From contig NZ_QBKT01000009.1 in NCBI RefSeq assembly GCF_003054265.1, forward strand, positions 115,003 to 179,002: DNA of 64,000 nt, given 5' to 3'. Below are positions 55,288-63,983 of the stretch, piece after piece. This stretch comes from Kordia periserrulae. Lineage in GTDB: Bacteria > Bacteroidota > Bacteroidia > Flavobacteriales > Flavobacteriaceae. Each line of letters starts with the position of its first letter. Positions within the stretch are counted from its first letter, which is position 1. The translations under genes and the position numbers were made by a program. Under the pieces are notes generated by a model. It did no database searches and was not told where the DNA came from. It saw only the letters and a program-made list of their open reading frames with translations.

Positions 55288-55320
55288 TTGTCAATCGTAA
55301 ATAAATTTTGCGTAGTTTTG
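55288..55320 (+). promoter_or_regulatory. Promoter-like TTG-N22-TAGTTTTG
   Basis: TTG at 55288-55290 and TAGTTTTG at 55313-55320 fit the flavobacterial TTG-N17-23-TAnnTTTG consensus. Transcription would start a few bases before the ORF at 55339. Confidence 0.6.
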
Positions 55321-55338
55321 ATTCAAACAAATAGAAAA

Positions 55339-55416
55339 ATGAGAATTACCACAGTATATAAAAACGTACAAAAAGCTTCTTGGAAAAGAAGTCTGGACGC
55401 CTATATATTGTGTTGA
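55339..55416 (+). CDS. Putative 25-residue leader peptide or small protein
   Basis: A short ORF starting MRITTVYKNVQKASWKRSL and ending AYILC, with a promoter-like site 19 bp upstream and a terminator hairpin 28 bp downstream. It may be a leader peptide controlling read-through into the MFS gene at 55528, or a small protein with its own transcript. No family is recognised. Confidence 0.45.
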   Translation: MRITTVYKNVQKASWKRSLDAYILC

Positions 55417-55444
55417 TATAAAATATAATGTAACCCAATTTTAA

Positions 55445-55478
55445 AAGTCCGACTTCACCAGTCGGACTTTTTTTTTAA
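55445..55478 (+). terminator. Strong intrinsic terminator / possible attenuator
   Basis: AAAAGTCCGAC and GTCGGACTTTT form an 11-bp stem around TTCACCA with a following T-tract. It lies between the 25-codon ORF and the MFS gene. Confidence 0.85.
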
Positions 55479-55527
55479 ACCAATCCCAAATCAAAAACTA
55501 ACTATAAATCATCAAAAAACAACAGTC

Positions 55528-56739
55528 ATGAAAAAAATGTACACCAACTACATTGCTTCATTCAAAGGATTATCAAAAGAAATATGGTTTTTAGCGCTGA
55601 TTTCACTTGTAAACAGAGCAGGAACCATGGTGATTCCGTTTTTATCGTTGTATCTTAAAAAGGATATGGGACTTACTGAAACTGATATCGGCTCTATTTT
55701 TGCCTTTTTCGGTATAGGTTCGGTTATTGGCTCATGGTTAGGAGGAAAATTAACAGACATATTTGGCTTCTACAAAATAATGATTGTAAGTCTTTTTTTA
55801 ACTGGCTTTTGCTTTATAGCATTACAGTACATCCACACATTTTGGGGATTTTGTATCGGTATCTTAATAACTATGTCTATTGCAGATTCATTCAGACCTG
55901 CAATTTTCGTGGCAATAAAAGCCTACAGCAAGCTAGAAAATCAAACTAGGTCAGTTGGGTTAATTCGTCTTGCAATCAATGCAGGTATGGGAATTGGACC
56001 AACATTGGCTGGACTTATTATTGTAATGAATGGGTATGGATTATTGTTTTGGATTGATGGGGTAACGTGTATTACTGCGATAGTATTATTCAGCTATTTA
56101 GTAAAAGATTCAAAAGTAAGACCATCAGAATTGCGTAGTAAACAAGAAAACTTAGATAAAAATGCGGTGTATAAAGACGTTTCTTTCTGGATTCATTCGT
56201 TTATCTGTTTTCTATTTGGGATGGCATTTTTTCAGTTATTCACAACAATACCTTTGTATTATGATCAAATATTTCATTTGGATGAATTTAAAATTGGAAT
56301 TATTTTATTTCTCAACGTAGCCATCATAGTCGTTTTCGAAATGCCGCTGCTTAATTATTTAGAAAAGCAAAAAATTCCTTTTACAAAGTACATTACCATG
56401 TCTTGTATTTTCTTGGCGTTGAGCTTCTTTGTATTGTATCAAAATTTCTGGATTGGAATTATAATTATCAGCATTGTATTGATGACTTTGAGTGAAATGT
56501 TAGGTTTTCCATATACGAACAGATTTGCACTAAATAGAGCAAAAGAAGGATTGGAAGGAAGTTACATGGCATTATACGCAATGGCATTTTCAGTAGCGCA
56601 TATTTTTAGTCCGAAAATTGGCTTAGAAATCGTAGCAAAATTTGGGTATCAAGTCAATTGGTTGGTAACAGGAATGTTTGGCGTAATTGCTATTGTATTA
56701 TCTTTATGGCTACATCGAAGAATACAAAAAGGATTGTAA
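55528..56739 (+). CDS. MFS transporter, drug/proton antiporter-like
   Basis: A 403-residue inner-membrane protein with 12 TM segments and the motif-A-like GSWLGGKLTDIFGFYK after helix 2, plus GIGPTLAG in helix 5. It fits the DHA1/MDR-like exporters of the major facilitator superfamily. Substrate unknown. Expression may depend on read-through of the terminator at 55445-55478 (inference). Confidence 0.88.
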   Translation: MKKMYTNYIASFKGLSKEIWFLALISLVNRAGTMVIPFLSLYLKKDMGLTETDIGSIFAFFGIGSVIGSWLGGKLTDIFGFYKIMIVSLFLTGFCFIALQYIHTFWGFCIGILITMSIADSFRPAIFVAIKAYSKLENQTRSVGLIRLAINAGMGIGPTLAGLIIVMNGYGLLFWIDGVTCITAIVLFSYLVKDSKVRPSELRSKQENLDKNAVYKDVSFWIHSFICFLFGMAFFQLFTTIPLYYDQIFHLDEFKIGIILFLNVAIIVVFEMPLLNYLEKQKIPFTKYITMSCIFLALSFFVLYQNFWIGIIIISIVLMTLSEMLGFPYTNRFALNRAKEGLEGSYMALYAMAFSVAHIFSPKIGLEIVAKFGYQVNWLVTGMFGVIAIVLSLWLHRRIQKGL

Positions 56740-56828
56740 GTAAATTCAATTAATTTTGTTATATTTAGATACTTAAACTACAAGTTATAAGTGGAAAATC
56801 ATATATAATTGACTAATTTTTCTTAAAA

Positions 56829-57032
56829 ATGGGTAAAAACAGTAAAGAATATTATCATGATAAAGGAGAAAAAGATCGTGCAGAAGGTCGTTACAAACCA
56901 CCACATGATATCTTAGATGATTTTTTAACATGGTCTGACAGTGGAATGAAAAAGATTAACGAAGACAATGAGGCCTATAATAAAGGCTGGAGAAATACTG
57001 ACAAGCAAAAAAAAGGGAATAGCGGAAAATGA
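56829..57032 (+). CDS. Small hydrophilic protein, unknown function
   Basis: A 67-residue, strongly charged protein (HDKGEKDRAEGRYKPPHD, ENEAYNKGW-like NEAYNKGWRN). No signal or TM segment. It is 11 bp upstream of a second small basic gene, with a GNAT gene next, forming a three-gene cluster. No family is recognised with certainty. Confidence 0.65.
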   Translation: MGKNSKEYYHDKGEKDRAEGRYKPPHDILDDFLTWSDSGMKKINEDNEAYNKGWRNTDKQKKGNSGK

Positions 57033-57043
57033 ATAAATAAATT

Positions 57044-57229
57044 ATGGGAAATCGTTCAAAAGGAAAAAATAGAGGTGGTACTTCAGGAAATAGAAATCAA
57101 CGTACTAAAATTCGCTCTAGTGGTATGAAACAACGAGGGAAAGGTTCAGCAAGTAGCTATAAACCTAATTCTCGTAAAGGTTATAGCGGTAATTCGAGTG
57201 GTTCAAAGAAAAGCGGAAGCGGTAAATAA
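57044..57229 (+). CDS. Small Gly/Ser/Lys/Arg-rich basic protein
   Basis: A 61-residue low-complexity protein made almost wholly of Gly, Ser, Lys, Arg and Asn (MGNRSKGKNRGGTSGNRN ... SGSKKSGSGK). High positive charge and predicted disorder suggest nucleic-acid binding, but low complexity makes even its coding status less than sure. The tight spacing to both neighbours supports a real gene. Confidence 0.6.
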   Translation: MGNRSKGKNRGGTSGNRNQRTKIRSSGMKQRGKGSASSYKPNSRKGYSGNSSGSKKSGSGK

Positions 57230-57235
57230 AAGCAT

Positions 57236-57784
57236 TTGCAATTATTTTTAACACCATTAAGTAAAGAAAATTTTAAAAGCTTATTCAAATTTAGGAATGA
57301 GCTAAGCTTTTTAGAAAATTGTACATCTAGAGAAAAATTAAATTCTATAGCTGAATTTGAAGAAGAACTTGAAAATGATTTTTTTAGAGATCGACTAATT
57401 CAATTTTTAGTACTTAATGCTAAAAAGAAAACAATTGGAACCGTATATGCATACAACTTTAATTCTTATGACGGATTCGCCTTTGTAACAGTATTTATTA
57501 CAGAAACAATGACCAATCAATCTTATGGAATCAAAGCATTTCTAATTTTTGTAGATTTCTTATTTTACAACTATAATTTATATAAAATCTATTTTGATGT
57601 TTACGATTTCAACAAGAGTATGCTATCTATATTAAAAAAATGTAATTTTTCAATGGAAGGTAGATTTATAAACCAAAAATACAAAAACAATACGCGACAC
57701 GATGTATATAGATTTGCTTTCTATAAAAATGATTTAGATTATTGGAAAAACAAATTAGAAGTTTCTATTGTAAATATCATTTAA
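57236..57784 (+). CDS. GNAT family N-acetyltransferase
   Basis: A 182-residue protein with a RimJ/RimL-like GNAT layout: IGTVYAYNFNSYDGFAFVTVFI (beta 2-4 region, VFIT), NQSYGIKAFLIF for the acetyl-CoA loop, YFDVYDFNKSMLSILKKCNF, and FSMEGRF near the end. The TTG at 57236 is used as the start because it gives the first beta strand, LFLTPLSKENF, and follows the previous stop by 6 bp. Substrate unknown. Confidence 0.8.
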   Translation: MQLFLTPLSKENFKSLFKFRNELSFLENCTSREKLNSIAEFEEELENDFFRDRLIQFLVLNAKKKTIGTVYAYNFNSYDGFAFVTVFITETMTNQSYGIKAFLIFVDFLFYNYNLYKIYFDVYDFNKSMLSILKKCNFSMEGRFINQKYKNNTRHDVYRFAFYKNDLDYWKNKLEVSIVNII

Positions 57785-57817
57785 AAATAATTAGACATAT
57801 TTATAATTCTGAATTAG

Positions 57818-59029
57818 TTAAATCCCAAACTTCACACTCACGCCAGTTTGCAAATCGGGATTGTTGTTTACGGTAAAATCTTGTTGGATGTAAAACGACG
57901 TCGAAATTTTTCGTGTAAACGTATACACCAACGTCCAATAATTGGTGTCTTTATATAAATGTCGCGTTCCGTGTCCCCAAGATTTGAACGATTCGTCATC
58001 GCGCACGTAAATATTATAATTGTCCTCGTCTTTTTTGTGTAAACTAGTTTGTAAATAATAACTCAATCCAAACGAATGATAGGTTTTCCCTTTGGAGATA
58101 AAGGTATATTCTGCATTGCCTTCAAAACTTCCAATAAAATCATTCGTGCCAAAATCAAAATTATCGCTTTGCAAATCGATAGCGTTCTTTCTGAGCAAAT
58201 TTGCTCCCAAACCAACCAATACAAAATTACGGTCGTTGAGGTCAAATTGCTTCACTCCAGCTGCAGAAGCACCAACATCCATAGACATATTATACTTGGA
58301 CAAATTCGTGCCTACATGCGCACCCAAATTAAAATAGATTTTTTTGTTGTTTAAAAAAGTAGGATAGTAGTAATAGTGCGTTTCAATTCCGCCACTTAAA
58401 AAGTCACCATTTCCCAAATCGAAGGTTCTTCCATTTCTATCAGTATATAAAAATCGCGCTCTGTCCAAACCAAAAACACGTCTGTCAAAAGGATCATCGC
58501 CGCCAGCAACATTATCGTGAAAAAATTCAATAAAACGGTCAGTTGTCAAGGTAGAAAGCGGAAACTTTCCATTAGTTAATACAAATGCTCTAAAACCTAC
58601 AATCAATTCTTGGTTTTTTGTGGTGGGAATCGTCAAATTACCGCGCAAACCTTTAATAACACCATCCGTTTCAATTTCAAAATAACCAGCGTCTAACTGT
58701 TCTTCTTCCACAAAATACTGTCGACTAAACCATGCAATACCGCGCATTTCTCTTCTTAAATTTGGGTCATTCGGAATGTACGTTTTTACATTCGGTCCCC
58801 AAACATTACCGCTTTCGAGCGAAATATCGAGTTCCATACGGCGAGAAGCTTCAAGCTTAAAATTATGGTTCAATCGAGAAATAAATACACCAAACGGATT
58901 GGTAGACAGAATGCTAGGTTTTGAAATTCCGTTTTTGCTAAAAGGAGGAATGGAATCTTGATTTTGCTGTGCAAACAAAGAAAAACTCACACATACGCAG
59001 AAAAAGAAAATCAACTTTTGTTGTTTCAT
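57818..59029 (-). CDS. Outer-membrane-like protein (possibly DUF3187 family)
   Basis: From the ATG at 59029 the product has 403 residues with a signal peptide (KLIFFFCVCVSFSLFAQ). The mature part is rich in alternating aromatic strands and ends in SVKFGI, typical of outer-membrane beta-barrels. Its start (KPSILSTNPFGVFISRLNH) loosely resembles DUF3187 proteins, but I am not certain. Divergent from the PPK2 gene. Confidence 0.65.
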   Translation of the reverse strand: MKQQKLIFFFCVCVSFSLFAQQNQDSIPPFSKNGISKPSILSTNPFGVFISRLNHNFKLEASRRMELDISLESGNVWGPNVKTYIPNDPNLRREMRGIAWFSRQYFVEEEQLDAGYFEIETDGVIKGLRGNLTIPTTKNQELIVGFRAFVLTNGKFPLSTLTTDRFIEFFHDNVAGGDDPFDRRVFGLDRARFLYTDRNGRTFDLGNGDFLSGGIETHYYYYPTFLNNKKIYFNLGAHVGTNLSKYNMSMDVGASAAGVKQFDLNDRNFVLVGLGANLLRKNAIDLQSDNFDFGTNDFIGSFEGNAEYTFISKGKTYHSFGLSYYLQTSLHKKDEDNYNIYVRDDESFKSWGHGTRHLYKDTNYWTLVYTFTRKISTSFYIQQDFTVNNNPDLQTGVSVKFGI

Positions 59030-59117
59030 AATGCAATACAATAATTTGAGATTGCTAAACTACAAAAAAAGTGATGGACAATCCGTATATTTAGCCTTCA
59101 AAGAAAAATACATTCCT

Positions 59118-59996
59118 ATGAAGCATTTTGATACCAACACATTTAAAGTCACAAAACCTATAAAAATTAATGAAACAAGCACAACATTTGATTTGGGACT
59201 ATCCAAAAAAGAACTCAAAAAAGAACTAGAAGATGTCAGAGAGGCACTTGGAGAACTTCAAGATGTCATGTACGCGCATGGAAAATATGGCGTTTTGGTG
59301 TGCTTGCAAGGAATGGATACCGCAGGAAAAGATAGCTTAATCAGAGAAGTTTTTAAAGATTTTAACTCGCGCGGAGTTGTAGTGCACAGTTTTAAAGTGC
59401 CAACCAAATTAGAGTTGCGTCATGATTATTTGTGGCGACATTATATTGCGTTGCCAGAACGCGGAAAGTTTTCCATTTTTAACCGTACGCATTACGAAAA
59501 TGTATTGGTTACGCGCGTGCATCCGTATTACATTCCTGGCGAAAATATTCCTTCCGTAAACAGTGTAGATGACATTGACGATGATTTTTGGGCGAAGCGT
59601 TTTGAGCAAATCAACAACTTTGAAAAACACATAGCCGAAAACGGAACAATCATCTTTAAATTCTTCTTGAATATCTCGAAAGATGAACAAAAAAACAGAT
59701 TGCTACGCCGTTTAGAACTCAAAGAAAAAAACTGGAAATTCTCTCCTGGCGATTTGGAAGAGCGTAAATTGTGGGGTAAGTATCAAGAATGTTATGAAGA
59801 TGCACTCAATAAAACAAGCAAACCACATGCGCCTTGGTTTACCATTCCGTCAGATGACAAAAAAACGGCACGCTATATTGTAGCAAAAATCATCTATGAT
59901 ACCTTAAAAGAATACACTGATATCAAAGCGCCAGAACTCGACGATGACATCAAAGCAAATCTTGAACTGTACAAAAAACAACTAGAATCTGAATAA
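59118..59996 (+). CDS. Polyphosphate kinase 2 (PPK2) family protein
   Basis: From the ATG at 59118 the product has 292 residues, the usual PPK2 size; an upstream in-frame ATG at 59031 would add 29 residues and abut the divergent gene start. Walker A is GMDTAGKDSLIREVF and the lid or second motif is NRTHYENVLVTRVHP. PPK2 enzymes transfer phosphate between polyphosphate and nucleotides; whether ADP/ATP or AMP/ADP is used cannot be read from motifs alone. M28 peptidase gene follows 25 bp downstream. Confidence 0.93.
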   Translation: MKHFDTNTFKVTKPIKINETSTTFDLGLSKKELKKELEDVREALGELQDVMYAHGKYGVLVCLQGMDTAGKDSLIREVFKDFNSRGVVVHSFKVPTKLELRHDYLWRHYIALPERGKFSIFNRTHYENVLVTRVHPYYIPGENIPSVNSVDDIDDDFWAKRFEQINNFEKHIAENGTIIFKFFLNISKDEQKNRLLRRLELKEKNWKFSPGDLEERKLWGKYQECYEDALNKTSKPHAPWFTIPSDDKKTARYIVAKIIYDTLKEYTDIKAPELDDDIKANLELYKKQLESE

Positions 59997-60021
59997 AAAA
60001 TCAATCAAAACTATAGCTAAC

Positions 60022-61416
60022 ATGAAGAAAATCCTACTGTCATTATTGCTTGTGAGTACTGTAAGTTTCGCGCAAAGTGACGATGAAAAACAACTAAAAT
60101 CTATTTACAGTACTTCGCTGACCAATGGAAAAAGCTACGCTTGGCTCGATCATCTATCAAACGAAATCGGTGGACGACTTTCAGGTTCAGCAAATGCAGC
60201 AAAAGCAGTACAATATACCAAAGCAGAACTAGAAAAATTAGGCTTAGACAAAGTATGGCTGCAAGAAGTCATGGTGCCAAAATGGGAGCGCGGTGCTGCG
60301 GAAGAAGCGTACATGATTACCGATGCAGGAAAAACAGAACTAAGAATATGTGCCTTAGGAGGCTCTATTGCAACCAAAGAAGGTGGCGTGGAAGCAGAAG
60401 TCATTGAAGTACAAGGTTTGGACGACGTAAAAGCGCTAGGGAAAGAAAAAATACAAGGGAAAATTGTATTCTACAATCGTCCAATGAAACCAGATGTTAT
60501 CAGTACGTTTGAAGCGTATGGCGGTTGTGTCGATCAGCGATATGCTGGCGCTAAAGAAGCACTAGAATATGGTGCTGTTGGCGTATTGGTGCGTTCTATG
60601 AATTTACGTTTAGACGACTATCCGCACACGGGAAGTATGAGTTATGGCGATGTTCCAGCAGATAAGCGAATTCCGGCAGCAGCTATCAGTACCAACGATG
60701 CGGAATTGCTCAGCAAGCAACTCAAAAAAGATGCTGCCACCAAAGTGAGTTTTACCATGCATTGCAAACAATACGAAGATGTAAAATCGCATAATGTTAT
60801 TGGTCAAATAACTGGAAGTGAATTTCCGAATGAAATTATCATTGTGGGTGGCCACTTAGATTCATGGGATTTAGGTGATGGCTCTCACGATGACGGTGCG
60901 GGCGTTGTACAAAGCATGGACGTATTGCGATTGCTCAAAGAAACAGGATACAAACCGAAAAGAACCATCAGAGTGGTATTATTTATGAATGAGGAAAACG
61001 GATTGCGCGGCGGAAGAAAATATGCAGAAGTTGCCAAAGAAAAAGGTGAGAAACATGTATTTGCGCTTGAAAGTGATGCAGGCGGATTCACCCCAAGAGG
61101 ATTTTCATTTGATTGTTCCGACGAAAACTTTGCACAAGTAGAAAGCTGGAAAAATCTCTTCAAACCGTATTTAATTCACTTTTTTGAAAAAGGAGGAAGT
61201 GGCGCAGATATTGGTCCGCTAAAAGACGATCAAATTGTATTGGCAGGCTTACGCCCAGATTCACAACGTTATTTTGACCATCACCACGCAGAAAATGACA
61301 CATTCGATGCGGTTAACAAACGCGAATTGGAATTAGGAGCGGCTACGATGACTTCGTTAGTGTATCTATTTGATAAATACGGAACAAAAAGAAGCAAAAA
61401 AATAAAAGGAAAGTAA
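60022..61416 (+). CDS. M28 family metallopeptidase (carboxypeptidase Q-like)
   Basis: A 464-residue exported peptidase: signal peptide (ILLSLLLVSTVSFAQ), a PA-like insert (about 120-200), and an M28 catalytic domain with zinc ligands in GGHLDSWDLG, SHDDGAG, the catalytic MNEENGLRG, ESDAGG and HHHAENDT. It probably trims peptides in the periplasm or outside the cell. A strong terminator follows. Confidence 0.93.
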   Translation: MKKILLSLLLVSTVSFAQSDDEKQLKSIYSTSLTNGKSYAWLDHLSNEIGGRLSGSANAAKAVQYTKAELEKLGLDKVWLQEVMVPKWERGAAEEAYMITDAGKTELRICALGGSIATKEGGVEAEVIEVQGLDDVKALGKEKIQGKIVFYNRPMKPDVISTFEAYGGCVDQRYAGAKEALEYGAVGVLVRSMNLRLDDYPHTGSMSYGDVPADKRIPAAAISTNDAELLSKQLKKDAATKVSFTMHCKQYEDVKSHNVIGQITGSEFPNEIIIVGGHLDSWDLGDGSHDDGAGVVQSMDVLRLLKETGYKPKRTIRVVLFMNEENGLRGGRKYAEVAKEKGEKHVFALESDAGGFTPRGFSFDCSDENFAQVESWKNLFKPYLIHFFEKGGSGADIGPLKDDQIVLAGLRPDSQRYFDHHHAENDTFDAVNKRELELGAATMTSLVYLFDKYGTKRSKKIKGK

Positions 61417-61436
61417 TTGTAGTATAAACAAAAAAA

Positions 61437-61471
61437 CAAAAGCAACATTGTGACTCACAATGTTGCTTTTG
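61437..61471. terminator. Strong bidirectional intrinsic terminator
   Basis: CAAAAGCAACATTGTGA and TCACAATGTTGCTTTTG make a 17-bp nearly continuous stem between the convergent M28 and M42 peptidase genes. Confidence 0.9.
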
Positions 61472-61492
61472 TTTTATATATAAATCGACGCT

Positions 61493-62581
61493 TTAGTCAA
61501 AATAACTAAACGTTTCTCCGTCTTTTATCGTTAACAATGTTTCGTAAATCAAGCGAATTACATTCTCCACATCATCCTTATGCACAGTTTCTACTGTAGT
61601 ATGCATATAACGTAGTGGAAGTGAAATCAGCGCAGAAGGAACGCCACCGTTGCTATACGCAAAAGCATCCGTATCCGTTCCTGTAGAACGGCTAGACGCC
61701 ATACGCTGGAAAGGAATTCCTTTGTCTTCGGCAGTTTCTATAATACGCTCTCGTAATCGATTTTGAACTGCTGGCGCATACGAAATCACGGGACCAGCAC
61801 CAATTTTGGTTTCTCCTTGTGTTTTCTTATCAATCATAGGAGTGGTGGTGTCGTGGCAAACATCGGTCACAATCGCAACATTCGGTTTAATCGTTTCCGT
61901 AATCATTTGTGCTCCACGTAAGCCAATTTCCTCTTGTACAGAATTGGTTACATACAATCCAAAAGGAAGTTTTACCTTATTTTCGTGTATCAAACGCGCT
62001 ACTTCAGCAACCATAAATCCGCCAGCTCTATTATCAATAGCTCTACACACAAACTTATCTTTATTCAACACATGAAATTCGTCTGGATAGGTAATTACAC
62101 AACCTACATGCACGCCTAATGCTTCCACTTCCTTTTTATTGGAGCAACCAACGTCGATAAAAATATTATCCAATTTTGGTGGATCTTCCTTTGATTTATT
62201 ACGTGTATGAATGGCTGGCCATCCAAAAACACCTTTTACAATGCCGTTCTTCGTATGAATATTCACCCACTTTGAAGGCGCAATCTGATGGTCGCTTCCA
62301 CCGTTGCGAATTACATACAACAAACCATTATCAGTAATATAATTCACATACCACGAAATTTCGTCAGCATGTCCTTCAATAACAACTTTGTACTTTGCCT
62401 TTGGGTTGATAACACCTACAGCAGTGCCATACGAATCGGTGATAAACTCATCTACATAAGGCTTCAAATAATCCATCCAAACCTTCTGTCCATTCCATTC
62501 ATATCCTGTTGGCGCTGCATTATTCAAATATTTTTCCAAAAAAGTCATTGACTTCTTATTAATAATTTTCTTTTTTGCCAT
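61493..62581 (-). CDS. M42 family metallopeptidase (glutamyl aminopeptidase/TET-like)
   Basis: A 362-residue cytoplasmic aminopeptidase. Metal and catalytic residues lie in EGHADEISWYV, CRAIDNRAGGF, NSVQEEIGLRGA and the final MHTTVETVH. M42 enzymes assemble as tetrahedral dodecamers that degrade peptides released by proteasome-like proteases. The ATG at 62581 follows an AT-rich promoter region. Monocistronic. Confidence 0.93.
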   Translation of the reverse strand: MAKKKIINKKSMTFLEKYLNNAAPTGYEWNGQKVWMDYLKPYVDEFITDSYGTAVGVINPKAKYKVVIEGHADEISWYVNYITDNGLLYVIRNGGSDHQIAPSKWVNIHTKNGIVKGVFGWPAIHTRNKSKEDPPKLDNIFIDVGCSNKKEVEALGVHVGCVITYPDEFHVLNKDKFVCRAIDNRAGGFMVAEVARLIHENKVKLPFGLYVTNSVQEEIGLRGAQMITETIKPNVAIVTDVCHDTTTPMIDKKTQGETKIGAGPVISYAPAVQNRLRERIIETAEDKGIPFQRMASSRSTGTDTDAFAYSNGGVPSALISLPLRYMHTTVETVHKDDVENVIRLIYETLLTIKDGETFSYFD

Positions 62582-62692
62582 AAATTTTTAATTTAATTCT
62601 GACGAAAATAATAATATTAAAACAGATTTAATAGTTATAATGGAATGAATTATTAAATTTGATATAAAATTAGCGAAACATCAAAAGCGTAT

Positions 62693-63370
62693 ATGAAAAA
62701 GATAAGCTTTGTCATATTACTACTATTTGCATTTGTTGGTCAGGCTCAAATTATATCGCAAGACACGACAACGGTAAAGCCTTTCATCATAAAAGGTGAC
62801 TCCATTCCGCAAACATCTATCAAATTAGATGAGGTTATCGTATTCAACAAGCTTAAATTTGACTCCAAAGAAGAGCGCATTCGCTATCTTATTCTTCGAA
62901 GAAAAACACTCAAAGTATATCCATTTGCAAAAATGGCGGCAGAGCGTTTAGTTGCATTAAATGAGCGACTCGATAAAATAGATTCCAAATCAAAACGAAG
63001 ACGATATACAAAACGTGTACAAAAATTCATTGAAGACGAACTTACTGGAAAACTCAAAAAATTAACCAAAACGGAAGGGCAAATACTGGTAAAGCTCATT
63101 CATCGTCAAACAGGAGAAACAGCTTTCAAGCTCGTCAAGCGACTTCGAAGCGGTTGGAAAGCATTTTGGTATAACACAACAGCAAACCTATTTGACATTT
63201 CGCTCAAAAAAGAATACAATCCAGAATCCAATCACGAAGACTACCTCATAGAAGACATCCTGCAACGTGCTTTTTACAACAATCAATTAAAAGAGCAACC
63301 ATCTGCACTACCATTCTCCTATCTAGAACTCACCAATAAGTGGTCAACACCCACACAAGAGAAAAAATAA
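62693..63370 (+). CDS. DUF4294 domain-containing exported protein
   Basis: A 225-residue protein with a signal peptide (SFVILLLFAFVGQAQ). The DUF4294 domain includes RYLILRRKTLKVYPFAKMA, RRRYTKRVQKFIEDEL and LVKLIHRQTGETAFKLVK. The family is restricted mostly to Bacteroidota and has no known function. Confidence 0.9.
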   Translation: MKKISFVILLLFAFVGQAQIISQDTTTVKPFIIKGDSIPQTSIKLDEVIVFNKLKFDSKEERIRYLILRRKTLKVYPFAKMAAERLVALNERLDKIDSKSKRRRYTKRVQKFIEDELTGKLKKLTKTEGQILVKLIHRQTGETAFKLVKRLRSGWKAFWYNTTANLFDISLKKEYNPESNHEDYLIEDILQRAFYNNQLKEQPSALPFSYLELTNKWSTPTQEKK

Positions 63371-63851
63371 CTGCACCCAACATCCAACACCCAACACCCA
63401 ACACCCAACACCCAACACCCAACACCTAATCCCTAATGCCTACAATAATGGGGTTCCCATTTTTCTTTTTTAATAGGAAAAAGAAAAACGGTCACGCTTT
63501 CGCAAGTCGCTCTTTTTGGTTTGCGTAAAGTATATAAGAGATTTAAAACCAACAACCTTATGGTAAACAAAGCTAGTTTGGGTTTCTCAAAGCAAGGAGC
63601 TCCAACAAATGCTCAATCGTTAACCCAAAAAAATATTGAATATTGAATTGAAACAATACATTACCAACACCCAACACCCAACACCCAACACCCAACACCC
63701 AACACCCAACACCCAACACCCAACACCCAGCACCCAACACCCAACACCCAGCAACCAGCAACCAGCAACCAGCAACCAGCAACCAATCAGCGAGTTACAA
63801 AAAAGGCATAAAAAAAGGCAAAAAAAGGTTAGGTATAATAAAAAAGGGTTT

Positions 63852-63905
63852 TATATTTGCAGCCGCTAAAACGGGAAGTGTGATACACGCATCATCGATT
63901 AGCGG
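63852..63905 (+). promoter_or_regulatory. Promoter-like -7 box and hairpin, site 1
   Basis: TATATTTG at 63852-63859 matches TAnnTTTG. It is followed by CCGCTAA (63863-63869) and its complement TTAGCGG (63899-63905), which could form a hairpin at the start of a transcript. No ORF follows within the window, so an RNA gene beyond the edge is likely. Confidence 0.5.
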
Positions 63906-63975
63906 TACGTTCCAAGACAGAAAAAAACTTTAAAAAAAATCAGATAAAAGTTTTTCAAAGAATTAAAAAAGGTTG

Positions 63976-63983
63976 TATGTTTG
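63976..63983 (+). promoter_or_regulatory. Promoter-like -7 box, site 2
   Basis: TATGTTTG within AAAAGGTTGTATGTTTGC closely resembles strong promoters ahead of flavobacterial rRNA or tRNA genes. It is about 124 bp after site 1, giving a tandem arrangement. Confidence 0.55.

Larger units (their letters stand above)
55175..55527. other. Intergenic region with terminator, promoter, leader ORF and second terminator
   Basis: Contains, in order, the terminator of S74 copy 2, a promoter-like pair, a 25-codon ORF and a strong intrinsic terminator that stands 54 bp before the MFS gene. Confidence 0.7.

Noticed and set aside
63573..63782. Minus-strand ORF starting with an alternating VAGCWLLVAGCW / VLGVGCW sequence
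   Set aside because: It is the translation of the heptanucleotide repeat; periodic composition, no start signal, no protein character.
63373..63785. Possible CRISPR array
   Set aside because: The repeats are contiguous 7-bp units without spacers, and no cas genes are present.
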